In this document: piece after piece, positions 22,240 through 34,764 of the stretch | Numbering within the stretch: the stretch's first letter is position 1 | Layout: every line of letters starts with the position of its first letter | Origin: Marchantia polymorpha subsp. ruderalis | Taxonomy: Eukaryota > Streptophyta > Marchantiopsida > Marchantiales > Marchantiaceae | Assembly: GCA_037833965.1 (NCBI GenBank) | Contig: AP031351.1 | Location: 19,914,501-19,978,500, forward strand | DNA: 64,000 nucleotides | Direction of reading: 5' to 3' | The notes under the pieces: generated by a model | The model's input: the letters and a program-made list of their open reading frames with translations, nothing else | Database searches by the model: none | What the model was told of the DNA's origin: nothing | Made by a program: the position numbers and the translations under genes

Positions 22240-24625
22240 TTTTTTCCACCTGCATCAATTCTCTCATAAAAAAATTCTCTCCTTCTAACTACGCCAAGAG
22301 TATTCTCGCCCATTTGCTCGATCAAGATAACGTATTATATTACAAGCCTACACGTCACAGAAAAAAACAACCAGAATTTCTTAAAAGTCAGATGGTACTC
22401 CGTCCCAAATCGCTCTGATACCCCGAGAGGTGCTCTTTGAATATGGTCACTGGATTGCATTTAATACACTCCACGTATAATCCAAAGAGAGAGAGTACCC
22501 ATTTTTAAGATTTGACGGCTCTATTTCATGCATACGCGCGATTTCCATGACCTCCGGTTTTGTAAAGACCCCCTAACCGATCATATGAGGAAAGTACTCT
22601 CTTTCTCTCTCATTCTCCCTCTCCTTTTCGGTGCCAACGTGTCAGAAGAGTGCACTCTTCTCATTGGAACATTGGCGCAAGACCCATGGGCTTGCAGGGA
22701 GCCATGCGGCGTCCCGCGGGAAAAGTGGTGCATGCATGGCAGCCACATTTACGGGACGACGGGAGCGAGAGGATAGACACGATGACGAGGTCGAGCGGAG
22801 AGTGGAGCACACTTGTAAGCTCCGGGACGCGACAAAGTGGCGCGGGAGCCCGTGCGAGTTCAGAGCTGGACGAAAGTCGCAAAACGTTATCGACGACGCG
22901 ACGCTAAACATAGTTCTTGTCGTCATTATGATGCCTGAAACTCTTCGAGCAGAGCGCGTCCCGCCGACTTGGAATCACGACATGCGACTGGCCGAGGATG
23001 TGCGATTTTGAACTGGAGACGCGGACACAATCCTCGTGCAAGTGGCCGAGTTCTCCAACGTTTAGGCTCGGAACGGCAGACGCCTTCAGCTCAGGCGCAA
23101 GCAGGAGGAGGAGGAGGAAGAGTATCAGGAATCGATCGATTGCACAGTGAGCGAGCGAATCCGAATGCTGTCCAGTGTCGTGAGTCTTGAAGAGCACCCG
23201 GTTGCGGATGTGTTCTGTTCGTTTTTGTATGGTAGCCTTTGAATATTCGCTCGGTGACTTTGAATTGGAACGAAGGGTCTGGTGGCCAAGACGTTTTGAG
23301 TATTCGCAAAGGTGATAGGAGCACGACAACGGAACCGTTTCAGCTGGTGATGTAGAGAGCCCTAGTCTTAACGAAAGCTGCTTCTTCGACGAAGATCTCA
23401 TGTTTAATCTGTACATATTCAGTTGTACTCGTTGTAGTTGTACTCGTTGCTTTTAAATTCCAGGTGGAGGTTTAAGTTCTGTAACAGCGAAGTGGTTCTT
23501 TCTGTACAACACTTCACGCTGTCAAGGGCAAACAGATGTAAGGAACAGAGAGACGAACATCACAGTGTTTTTGTTCAAATTCAAGATATGGCTTTCTTTG
23601 CACGGCCTACGGATAATCCAGATCGCATGTTGGATGAGCCGAGCTTGGTGATCTACTTATGAATAGACAATGTTTTGACTGATTATATGATCAACAGGTC
23701 GTTGACTATGAGGTATCAACTCTACAATTCGGTGAAAACACTTACTACTGGACTCCTGGACTCTCCTACTACCAGGCATATTCCAAAATTCACGTGAGTT
23801 GGCTTGAAACATTGACGAATGCACCGATCCTCTATCATTCTTGTAGGATGGCATGCTCACCAATTTTCTTTCAGCTGCATATTTTTGTTTCTCGTTTGTA
23901 TCATCTATGCCTCAATACAGGAGATTGTACTGCCCTGGTAGAAATGTTAAATGCATGGTAAGTCATAAAGAGGTACATATCATCTACAGATGAACGCTGC
24001 ACTACGTGGATGGTTTTATCGTCTAGCATCTGTAATCTAATGTATGAGATTGGACCATAATCTCTATACAGTACAATTTATACTCCTTGCGCATGATGTA
24101 AAACGATTGTGTTCAAGAGGGAGCTTCCAGCAGGTCCTTACTTTTAGACCCCAACTAATGAGCTTGTTTCGCTATGTCATCGAGGGCAGCGTGACAATAA
24201 GGAGACAGAAGGTAGAGAATGCAAGTTCATTCTGTCCACGTGCCAGTCCTGAGGTACCAACATGTCCATATCTTCCCTGTCTATTGAAGCAGCTGTGCAC
24301 ACTTGGTCGCCGTCCACAGTGTCCAGATGTGGTTTTCATCAACGCATGGGCAGTGCCGACGCTCTAGCAAAATTCTTGAAAAACTTACGGGCTTCTTTGG
24401 CAAGTTTCAATTTTATGTACTCTTTATTCCTGGGAGCTAAGCTTTGTGGTCTGATAATTTGGAAACTATTCATAGCTTGATCGCTGACCTTTTCGTGAAT
24501 GATGCAAACAGCTCTACAAGAGCTTTCAGGGCAGATATATATTATGGAATCAAGTCCATGTTCAGTCAGGATCATGGACAAGAACTCTTCCCTCGGGCAT
24601 TAGGGCTAGTAGCAATTCCAATGAT
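22240..24625. other. Upstream region of the AsmA-like gene, GC-rich in part
   Basis: Positions 22540-23420 are GC-rich and CpG-rich, resembling the 5' ends of the other genes here, and include a pyrimidine-rich stretch at 22594-22629. I suspect promoter and 5' leader (possibly with a leader intron 23430-24600) of the gene starting at 24626, but no coding exon can be joined to it with confidence. Overlapping open frames on both strands at 22630-23420 look like composition effects. Confidence 0.35.
22585..22776 (+). CDS. Possible small secreted cysteine-containing peptide
   Basis: A 63-codon frame from ATG 22585 begins MRKVLSFSLILPLLFGA, a good signal-peptide shape. A mature part with four cysteines follows, spaced across EECTLL, WACREPC and KWCMHG. 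It could equally be chance, because the hydrophobic start is produced by a CT-rich stretch (TCTCTTTCTCTC type) common in plant 5' leaders. No homologue comes to mind. Confidence 0.15.
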   Translation: MRKVLSFSLILPLLFGANVSEECTLLIGTLAQDPWACREPCGVPREKWCMHGSHIYGTTGARG

Positions 24626-27366
24626 ATGAATCAACAAAATGTACGCAAAGGTGGCAGTTTACTGGGCGGTGTGCTGAAGCTTTTGTTCAAGGTGGCAGCT
24701 GGACTTGCTTTGGCTGCTATTATAACTGTTGCGTCTCTGCCTTCTCTTCTTTCTTGGCCAACAGCAAGAAGAGTTGCTTTAGATCTGGCAAACAATACTA
24801 TACCAGGTACATAACAAACCTTTTGAAACAATCACTTCATGTTGGCGCATCTAAGAATTAAGCAGCGGGAAATATCGAAGAAATGGTACTCAAGGCTTGT
24901 CACATTATGCAGGCACAGTTTCTGTCAAATCAGCCTCACTTGGATGGACAAAGCCATGTCGCGTCGAAGGGATATCACTTCGAGGGTCAGAAGGTGAAGA
25001 AGTTCTGGCCATACCGAAAATAGAGAGTGGAGCTCCTCTCTGGTCTATCGCCCTTGGAAAATCTGGTCTAGGTAAGTGTTTTATGAGCCATCGACCTCAC
25101 TTTCCGCTGTATGTGATAAACCTATGGAATACTTTAGATACTTTTCTTTGCGCCGCTTCTTCAATTTCCTCTCTGTTTTTTATGTTAAGATTGGGACGAG
25201 CAAATTGAGTATTGTGGCAAAACTGCTTTGCTCGAATTTAAAATTGCTATGAAGAAAGATATTTTTTCTAGTACGAACTTGTTGTGCATATAGATACTGA
25301 AGAATCGTGTCGTCAGAACTTTCAAGTTGTGGTGTCTGTATTGGAACAGATAAATAATTGGGTCTGATACAGGGGACGTAATTGTCACTTCTCCTGTCGT
25401 TGATCTTCAATCAAATGCCTCGAATGGTCTTCCACGGTTGGCACTAGCATTGACTCCCACTGAAAAGCTTCTGGAGAATAGCCCTGGTGCAAAGAGGCCG
25501 CCGAGGCAAGTGAAGATTCCTTCTGCAGATGCCGGTCTAACTGTTACGGTCAAAGCTGACAAAGGAGGTCTAGAAGTCACAGACGGAAAGCTCATTCTTC
25601 CTGGTGATCTGGCGGCTGCTTTGGGGAAAAGATTATTTGTGAATGTTGACTTGGGTTCATCGGCCACCAAAGAAAGTGACGAGTTGAAACTTGCATCGAA
25701 TCAAAGCAATGGAGTGCCTTTGCGAGCCACATTATGGTCAGACTGTGCTCAAATGGATGCTGTTGGCTTCCTCCAGCCAAAAGCAAGCAAACTGAAACTC
25801 ATTAAACCACTCAAAGCCGAAGTAAGTTTTACACTTCAGAAGTTTTTTAGTATAGGCATGTATATTTAGCATGCTCAGTATTTAATAAAGGTTAGCGGGA
25901 TGGATTTGTATTTTAGAAGTCAGATAGGGGGTTATGAAGATTGAGCTTTAGGCGTCTGGCCGAGCGTTATTCCCCACAGGCCAAGTTGGGACCCGGATCT
26001 TGGTGATGTATTTATCATATCATTGCCTTGGCAGATGGATCTTACTCCAGCATTTGCCAAGTTCTACTTGGCCCAGTTAAACCCTCTACTTGGTGAGATT
26101 CTCGGTCCTGCAGTACAGGACGACGATATGCCTGATATCATTGTGCAAGTTACACCGACTAACATGGAGCTGCCTTCTGACCACTATAAGATCAGCATTG
26201 CTCCAATTAAAGTGGTACGTGATGATTAGTTGGCAGCTATAATGTTGTTATCTTGCCTGTGTATTTTACAATCATTGACAAGGATGGCACGCAAAAGTGA
26301 GTAATGTTTCATAAATGTATGATGATTATGATGACGTAGCTCGGCCAGACTCAAAAGTGTTATGTGCATCTGCTGTACAATTACGACGATTCCTTTTACA
26401 CCCTCAGTTTCCACCATAGTTCCGTACACCATTGTGTCAACGTACGGTTCTGCAGGAAGATCTGTATGGCCTAAACTATCAATAATATTTAACGTGGAAC
26501 TGCTTCTGCAGACCTTGGCCCGAGGTCAGGTGATAGACGGAGTTTTGTCTTTACTTTCGAAGCAAGAATTAGCGAAGGGCAAAAGAAATCTTACTATGCA
26601 GACATCAGTTATCGACGCTAAGCTGGATATGCCAGGGAGCTTCGACTGCTCGCGTCTGGATGTTCTCATTGCAGGTGCATAGCGTCCATCCTTAAGTATT
26701 ATGAATTGCGATTGTGCTCCTTCTCGTTCATTATCTTGACTTTTAGATGTGAAGTATATCAATTTGGGTAGCATCTCATATGCATTCTGCAGCTGGGTTT
26801 ACTTCGTCATCCACTCCATATTCATGAAGTTCCTGCTTGTGTGGAGCAGATAAAGTACACGTCGCAACATGGGGACAAGTGAACTCCATTGATGAAACCG
26901 TTCGTATGACGCTGGCAATACCTGGTCCTTCTTTAAGAGATGTAATGGGTTTGACAAAAGTCCCCTCGAACTACTACTTAAAGGTAGGATGGCAGAAATT
27001 GAAAGAAATGACTGACAAAGAGTAAGGTACCTGTTGAGTATGGGTTACTTATTCTTTGTCAGTGTTTATGCAGCAGTTCTTCGCACGGATGAACAAAGTT
27101 CACAAGTGGAGAAAGATGCCACATTGTATATAAATGAGACATTTTTTGTGAACCATGTGCAGATTCCTGTATCCGGCACATTCGACAAGCCGAAGGTTGA
27201 TTGGAAGACCGCTGGGGTGGGCCTTGCACAACTTACGGCACGACAGCGAGGTGGACAGCTGATGCAGACCTTCTTGAACTATGTTGACACCAATGAAAAA
27301 TCAGATGTCCCTGAACCAGGCAGCAAACTACCATGGGAACAGAGTAGCGCCGAGCATGCACAGTAG
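24626..27366 (+). CDS. AsmA-like, membrane-anchored protein
   Basis: Readable exons are 24626-24806, 24913-25071, 25373-25821, 26035-26214, 26512-26674 and 26847-26983, plus a last exon ending at TAG 27364-27366; together about 507 residues. Residues ~13-35 (VLKLLFKVAAGLALAAIITV) form one membrane segment. IPGTVSVKSASLGWTKP then gives the repeated beta-strand pattern of AsmA-like proteins, and a late VQIPVSGTFDKPKVDWKT block is also typical. Bacterial AsmA/TamB relatives span the envelope and are thought to move lipids; in a plant an organelle envelope location is possible but unproven. The first six exons join with GT-AG in phase. The last junction does not: the acceptor at 27072-27073 gives the wrong phase, and an in-frame start near 27112 has a weak acceptor. 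The frame is open upstream of ATG 24626, so an N-terminal exon may be missing. Confidence 0.65.
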
Positions 27367-30045
27367 GAATCTATGGCATTTTCCTACAGCGACTGAAGCC
27401 CCGGTAAACGGCGGCATCATCCACATCATTGCTTCGGATCCCATATTTCATGTCCTGATAATCAACTGTGAATTTGGGCTGGTATACCCAACTCAAAACA
27501 TAGTCGCCTTGTATTGATTAATTGATTGTATATTCAATTTTAATGAAAGCTCCCGGTTAAAATCAATAGGTTGTGCGATTGTGTTTTTATACCTTTAAAT
27601 ATTTCCTTTTTGCTTGAAAATAACGTGTGAACCGATCAGCTTGGAACACTCGCACAAATAACTCAAGCGAATAAGAAAGCGCAAAGCTGTTGTTCGGCAC
27701 TAGCACAGGAATACCATATATAACATCTTGGAAGAGACTCGAGGAAGAGGTGCTTGTGATGTCAGGGCGTGTGACAAATAATCTAGTTTGAATCAGGCTT
27801 CTGATCCTGGTTACTTTTCAGAAACAACTGTCGTCGCTTATTGTCGTGGTGATTTCTTATGTATTGAAACAAATGTTACTGTAGCATATTTTTTCATTGT
27901 AATTTTATTAATCTTACTTATTACGAATATGACAGACATCTAGTAGATGTTAGTTTTTATCAACGACGAAAATGTATATGACTTAAATCTGATACTATAC
28001 TTGAATTAAATTTTTACCATGTTGTGCTTTTTATGTTGATTTGTTAATAGATTAGCAGATGATTTGAAAAGAATTAAATCGCAGTTGTGAATGATCGTGA
28101 AAAAAATGTGAATAGAAATCCAGATTATGAGCATTATACTTAGTCTTTACTTTAATAAACTTTGTTCTGTATTAATGATAAAATGTCAGTTAATTATTAT
28201 TTATAAAAAAATTGGAAACATATTTGTTACATAATATATAGTAGTTACTATTGGAAATTGTTGCTTATTAAAATAATAACTTTTGACCGATATCTTATTC
28301 ATAAGATAATTGTTGTTTTTTGATTAAATTATCACTTTTATCCATTTTATTAATAAAAAATTGTGAAAAATTGTTTCATACTTCTGTACTAGAAAATTTC
28401 ATGTTAAGACGTCATATGATTATTTTTTTTACAACAATGAAAGCTTTATGAATTATTTCTAAAACTAAAATATATTTCACAATATTGTATTTTTATAAAA
28501 TGTAAAATTGTGAGTAGAGTCATGAATGCATATGCACAAAAAATCAAACAAAAAAGTTGAACATACAACGAACGGAAGACATGTTTCATGTGTGCGCACT
28601 ATGTTCATTAAAAAAGCTTTAGTAAACATGGAGAACATTTTTAAAATTTGTGAGCTCTTTTATGTAATTTAATCATCTTCACTAACTTGGATGAAGCTAA
28701 TCTTAGTTATTAACAGAAATAAAATAATTTATAATATGTATAATAATTATGCAAAAAAAATAACAATCACTGAATGGAAAATTATCCTTTTAAATAAAAG
28801 AAATATTATTTTCAGTTCATAAATAAATATAATCAATGATAAATATTTTACAAGTTATTGTTGAGATTAATTAACTTCAAATTCTAGCTACAAATAGCTA
28901 AGAATATCGCAGGTGCTTTGGTGATTTGCGTATAACAAAAAACATTAATTACTCTCACATATGCATTTTTCTGGACGTAACCCTTTGTAATGAACCAAGT
29001 TTCATCTTGGTTTCAGCTACTTATTGTCACTTGACTGTTGTGTGTTTATGATTCTCAATTAAATGCTAACAGCGATAGAGATCATAGACCATACTACTTA
29101 ACATTACTAATAAATCTAAGAAAACAACATTTCTTAAGTCTAATATCCAACTTAGATATATTATCTTTAGCTATGTTATGATAAAAGTCCAATCAAAAAA
29201 TTTCAAACAAATAGAAATAACCATTTGTTTGAAATTCAATTCAAATTTCGTTAAGAATTCTGGTCCATGAGAAGTACAAACTTTACCATATATATTACGA
29301 TATTTACAAGTTAAGTTCAAAATTCATATGTTAAACTAAATTCTCTCAACATTAAATGATAAACGATCATCAATACATATGACAATGATTGATAACATGC
29401 ACGAAAATGAAAAAGATTCCTCATGAATTTTTTATTCTTCAAAATTATGAAGATCATCAAAAGTATCATGTAATATTTAAAAAATGCGTCAAAATGTTTT
29501 TAATTTATACTCATTACTTTCAAGTGATTATATAAGATGTTTGACAATTTTTTGTAATGACATAGTAGCTTAAAGGTATCAAACAACAAAGTATAATTGT
29601 CATAGTAATTTACAAATGTCATAATCAATAATTGCTATTGTAATATGAGGATTCTAACAATCTTTTCTTCAAAATATTTCCTATTGTTGTTTTGAAGATG
29701 TAGAGTATAGATCTTAATATTTAATTAAGACGCATGGTCTTCACTTTGCATATGTTTTGAAAAATAATTTTTATACATCGATTGCATTTGACAATGTCAT
29801 ATTCAATTTTTTCAGATTTCAGATCATTCAATATTATTTTATTACTTTAGGTTGTTACTCGTGTACTACTTATAAATGATTTTTTTTTGCCACAACCAAT
29901 TATAAGAAATATTAAATGTTATGAATTCAACCGTACTCTAAACATTTTAATTTATTGTGCTTTTACTAAGTTTTGCTTTGCATCAAATCACAAAGATGTT
30001 CATTTATCAAGTATAGAGAATGTTTGTGTGAATCCGTTAAATTCT
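27367..30045. other. AT-rich intergenic DNA, no gene seen
   Basis: After a short 3' region the sequence is very AT-rich, without open frames worth calling or clear repeats. It ends at the left LTR of the copia element. Confidence 0.6.
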
Positions 30046-30295
30046 TGACATAAAACCTAAAACCAAGTAAAAATCACATGAAAATCATATGAGACACTCA
30101 TATTACGTGGTTTACTCTCAAGGGCTACGTCCACGGCTGAAACACGCGAGAAGGTTTACTGAACAGTGCATACACAATACTGCTTCTAATAAAAACCTTG
30201 GCCTTGAGGGTTTAATTATACCCAAAGTCAGTGACACACCTAGCTATAAATAGCTATATACTGAGGTTACTCGTTCATCGGAGTTAACCTCAACA
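30046..30295 (-). repeat. Copia 3' LTR
   Basis: 250 bp bounded by TGACATAAAACC on + and AACCTCAACA at the far end, so it reads TG...CA. It is similar end to end to 35415-35664 and contains TAGCTATAAATAGCTA, a possible TATA-box region. Confidence 0.92.
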
Positions 30296-30296
30296 A

Positions 30297-30306
30297 TCTT
30301 CCCCTT
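30297..30306 (-). other. Polypurine tract of the copia element
   Basis: On the minus strand AAGGGGAAGA lies directly before the 3' LTR start, the normal place for plus-strand DNA priming. Confidence 0.7.
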
Positions 30307-30530
30307 AAATCGTGTTAAGGAAATAGTAACCTCTGTAACCTATATTATTACTAAGCGGGAAGTTCTAGACAGAAACCTAACACAAGGCCACTCTTTACAC
30401 AAGAGTTAATTAGAACTAGACCGTAACCATAACAGGATAGAGTAATAACATAAAGAGGTAAATAGAGTTATTATGCTAGCAAATTTTACATGTGCTCCCC
30501 ATGCACAACTTGCGTGGTAGCATAGTGTTG

Positions 30531-32593
30531 CTAGAAACTTTCCAATGAAATAAGTTTGGTCAAAGCATCAGCTGGATTGAGTTTACAGTAGATCTTGACT
30601 AGCTCAATCGTTTTATCAGACACGGCTTGTCTGATAAAATGATACCTGATGTCAATGTGCTTCACTCTGCTATCAATGACATGGTTTGTTGCCAAATGTA
30701 AAGCTCTCTGGCTATCACAATGAAGATTAATCACGCCTTGCTTCACACCCATTTCCATGATAAGCTTATCCAACCAAATAGCTTCCTTTACCGCTTCTAC
30801 TGCTTCCACATATTTAGCTTCCGTTGTTAACTTGTCTACACATTTCTGCAAGGTATACTTCCAACTAATGCTTCTACCGCCAAGTGTAAACACATACCAA
30901 GTTGTATATCTTCTTTTATCTAAATCTTGCCCGTAGTAAGCATCAATGTAACCAAACAAGGATTTGGCATTGTCTAATAGACAATCAAACAGTAAGCCAT
31001 AATCTAAAGTACTCTTCAAATATCTGATAATCCATTTCACTGTTTCCATGTGAATTTTCCCTAGATTTGACATGTACTTGCTCACCTTGCCCATCGCAAA
31101 AGCAATGTCCGGCCTAGTGCACATCATCAAATACATGAGAATGCCTACAGCTTGTTCATAGGGAACACATGACATATTTACTTTCTTCATCACATTGGTA
31201 GGACATTGAACTGCTTAGAGTTTGAAATGTGCCGCCAAGGAGTCCATACTCCTTTAGAATCGATCATGTTGAACCTATCAATTATACGACGGACATACTT
31301 GCCTTGACTCAACCATAGTCTCTTCTGTTCATGATCTCTATGGATCTCCATGCATAATATTCTCTTCGACTCCACAATATCCTTCATCTTAAATGCAGAT
31401 TTCAACTTATTCTTGCATTCATTAACATCAGATTAATTTTTTGCCAGTATGAGCATATCGTCAACAAAGAGTACTAAAATGATGAGATTGAACGTCTCAT
31501 CATTTACCTTCTTCATGTAGACACAAGGATCATACACGCTCCGTAAAAATCCTTGTGCCTTCATGAACTGATCAAATTGCGAGTTCCACTGCCTATGAGT
31601 TTGCTTCAATCTATAAGATGATTTTAATAATCTACAAACCAACCTCTCTTTGCCTCAAAACCAACAAGTTGTCTCATGTAAATCTCCTACTCTAAATATC
31701 TATAGAGAAAAGCTGTAACCACATCCATCTGATCCATAACAAGATCAAATATCGCAGCCAGTGTACATACCAGACAAATTGTAGCATCCTTAGCTACCGG
31801 TGAGAATACTTCGTTGTAGTCCACATCTTTCTCTTGGGTGAAACCTCTAGCCACCAACCTAGCTTTGAATATTTTTCACCTCGTCTCATCTTGGATTTTC
31901 TTTCAGCTTGTACACCCACTTGGAGTCAATCAGCATTTGATCGGTAGGAGGCTCAACTAGCTCTCAAGTCTTATTGTCAATCAAGGATTCCATCTACCGC
32001 TCCATAGCAGCATTCCATTCAAGCTTGTTGACCGCAGCTTCAGCTTTCCTATATGAAGAAGGTCCACCTCCTTCCGGAAACAACGCCATACCATCCCTAT
32101 CTTAAACATCAAAGTCACAATCTTCTAGAATGGATGAATTTGCACATACACCAAACCTTTTAGTAGCCCTACTAGCACAATGCGATCTCCTAGTAGATTT
32201 TTCCGGTTGATCTCTATTGTCTGAAACTATTGCAATAGGCTCATCAATGATAATTTGCTCATGTTCATCATGTTCTTGATGCACCGATGCTTCTTCTTGT
32301 GACAGATCATTATTGATATAATGATCAAACTCTTCCACAATGATATCAGTGACTAGAGATTTACCCTTGTCACTATGAGTAGTCTTAGAATTCTCCCCCT
32401 ACTTCAATAAGCCAAGCTCATTGAAAAAAAAATCTCGACTGACAATCACCTTACGGGCTAGTGGATCCCATAGCCTATAACCTTTCACTCCATTAGCATA
32501 TCCAAGAAAACGACATTTCTTGGACGGAGAGTTTACCTTAGTTCTTTGATCCTTTGGTGCAAAAGGAAAACCAGTACAGCCAAAAACCTTCAA
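30531..32593 (-). pseudogene. Copia reverse transcriptase and RNase H, broken
   Basis: Fragments on the minus strand in order: a post-integrase block (VFGCTGFPFAPKDQR, KCRFLGYANGVKGYRLWDP) at 32593-32399; the acidic linker 32338-32102; a reverse-transcriptase part with LILVLFVDDMLILAKN, holding the catalytic FVDD (31642-31433); a thumb block at 31405-31190; and the connection plus RNase H at 31193-30531 (TRPDIAFAMGKVSKYM, ISWKYTLQKCVDKLTTEAKYVEA, LHCDSQRALHLATN, VKHIDIRYHFIR). Several frameshifts and stops separate the parts. It would copy RNA into DNA in an intact element. Confidence 0.9.
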
Positions 32594-32713
32594 GCGACTT
32601 TAATCCGCCATCCGTTTATGCCTAAGTTCAAACGGTGTGGAAAAATGAATTGCACTAGAAGGAGAGAGGTTTACCAGATAAACTGCGGTGTTGACGGCTT
32701 CAGCTCAAAAATC

Positions 32714-33786
32714 TCATGGTAAATCAAATTCACTTAGCATACTCCGCATCTTGTCCAACACTGTTCTGTTGAGTCTCTCAAAAACAATGCTTTGTTGGGG
32801 AGTGTAAATTGTCGTGAAGTGACGAGTAATCCACTCCTTTGTACAATACCTCTGAAACTTCTCAGAAGTACATCCGCCGCCATTATCTGATCGTAAATAT
32901 TTTACCCTTTTGCGAGTTTGATTGTCAACTTGTACGCGCCAAGTTTTGAAGGTTGAAAAGACCTCATACTTGTGGGTCAGAAAATATACCCACACATACT
33001 TGGAGTAATCATCTATAAAAGAAACATAGTAGAGCTTTCTTGAGAGTGAGGCAGTAGGAGATGTACCCCACACTTTGCTATGTACATACTCTAGTATCTC
33101 CTTGGAATTATGAGTTCCAACACTAAAAGCTCGCCTACGTTGTTTTTCCATGATGCAGTGTTCACGAAATGCAAAGTCAAATGTACCCAAACCCAGTAAC
33201 ATTTTTTTCTCATCAAGAAGAAACAAGTACTTATCACTCATTTGGCCTAGTGTGGAATGCCAAAAATGAGACATCTCTCCGCGAGATATGGTAAAGTTGA
33301 CTTCTCCACAAATTGTGGTGCCCTCTAATAAGTACATATTGTTGTGCTTATGTCCTTTAAGTATAACCTTCTTATCACTGGATTTGACATCTAACACTTC
33401 ATGCCTAGAGCTTCACTCCAAGCCGTGTGAGTCTAACACTTTAAGGGAGATCAAGTTCTTTCTCATATTAGGTATAAACCTAACGTGTGTAAGTGTTCGG
33501 TTGATATCATCAAACATGCAAAGTTTTACAAATCCAACACCCTCAATCTTACAAGGTTGGTCATTTCCCATAAGAACGGACCCGTTTGATCTTGAGAAAG
33601 TACAGAAAAACTCTCTAATGTAGCAAATGTGATAAGAACAAGCACTATCCAAAATCCATACATCACCAACAACTGTTGGTGAACTACAAAGGGCATATCT
33701 CTAGCATCATAGACCGTCGGCAAACACGTCTTCCTCTTCGGAGTGAAGATGCTCCGCAACATTCGCCATTTGAGGAAGATTTGCAT
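32714..33786 (-). pseudogene. Copia protease and integrase, broken
   Basis: At 33652-33413 DSACSYHI is the aspartic protease active site (usually DSGAS.H). From 33397 the pre-integrase zinc region (MSHFWHSTLGQMS) is followed by the integrase core: VHSKVWGT, FIDDYSKYVWVYF, LRSDNGGG and SIVFERLNRT. The second Asp (SDNGGG) and Glu (ERLNRT) of the DDE triad are kept. The first, normally in HSDVWGP, reads HSKVWGT, so a catalytic residue is lost. Frames are interrupted between the parts. Confidence 0.9.
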
Positions 33787-34764
33787 CTCTTATTGTCATC
33801 CGACAGTATTTCTTGATATGGCCATTCTTACCACATCTCAAACACACCAAGTTCTTCAAGTTCCTCTTGTAAGGGGATGGAACCCGAAACTGAACTCTCC
33901 TGCGCTTAAGGGATCTGGATCTTTGCCGCTTGAACCCTGTATGTTGTAAATTGTACTGACCCGATGGTTGCGACTGACCCCGGATCAAAGTAAGTGCAGT
34001 ACTTGAAGTGAGTGGGCGAGAGAATGACAACATCTCCTGTTCCACCGCTTCTGTCATGAGAGCACATACAACCTCGTTGTAAGTTACAGCCTTGTTATCA
34101 CGATGAATGAGAATCTCTTATAGTGTATAATAGGAGGGAAACAATGAGTGAAGTAGATGCATAGTTTCTTAATGTCAGAAAGCTCCTCTCTTATACTTTG
34201 AAGATCTACCAACAAATCTTCGTAGGCATGAATGTGATCTTGAATTTTTGATTTCGGCCTAATCTTGAAATTCAATAGCCTCATGTAGGTGTTCATCACA
34301 TGGAAGATTTCTTTTTGATGAAACCGTCTCTTTAGAGCATCAAAAAGTTGTGTAACCTCAGGATACTTCTCAACTTGCTTCATAACCGAAGGATCTAGAT
34401 AAGCCATCACAATGTAGACTGCTTGCTCTTGTGAATCCTTCCGATCAATGTCGGTAATGTGCATTGGTTTGTATTTAAACACATTTGCGAGATCCATAGA
34501 TCTCAACTTGCCTTTCACCTGCTTTTCCCAAAACAGGTAATTGAATTGGCCATCAAGAGTAAGAATGTTGTACCCTATTCCTCCAACTTGTTTCGAGGCC
34601 ATCTCAATTCGACAAAAACTAGAGACAGCGTCTGTTGCCGCGTCAATTTCATCCTCCGGATGCATTTTGAGCTGCTCAAAATGATCAAGATGCACTTTAC
34701 GTTCGTCACCCATGACTATATCCGTCGTCTGCAATTGAAAAGATCCGTCACCCGCGACTACCAT
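33707..34764 (-). pseudogene. Copia gag, frameshifted
   Basis: The first part (34764-34084) is a copia-type capsid domain with FNYLFWEKQVKGKLRSMDL near residue ~80, then KRRFHQK and MRLLNFKI. A frame change near 34090 leads to TYNEVVCALMTEAVEQEM and a basic region, then a CCHC zinc knuckle (CLRCGKNGHIKKYC) near 33840. The first ATG shown is an arbitrary in-frame choice. Confidence 0.88.

Noticed and set aside
22394-22499. Possible MITE bounded by GGTACTC/GAGTACC
   Set aside because: The inverted match is only about 7 bp, with no target duplication. Too weak to call.
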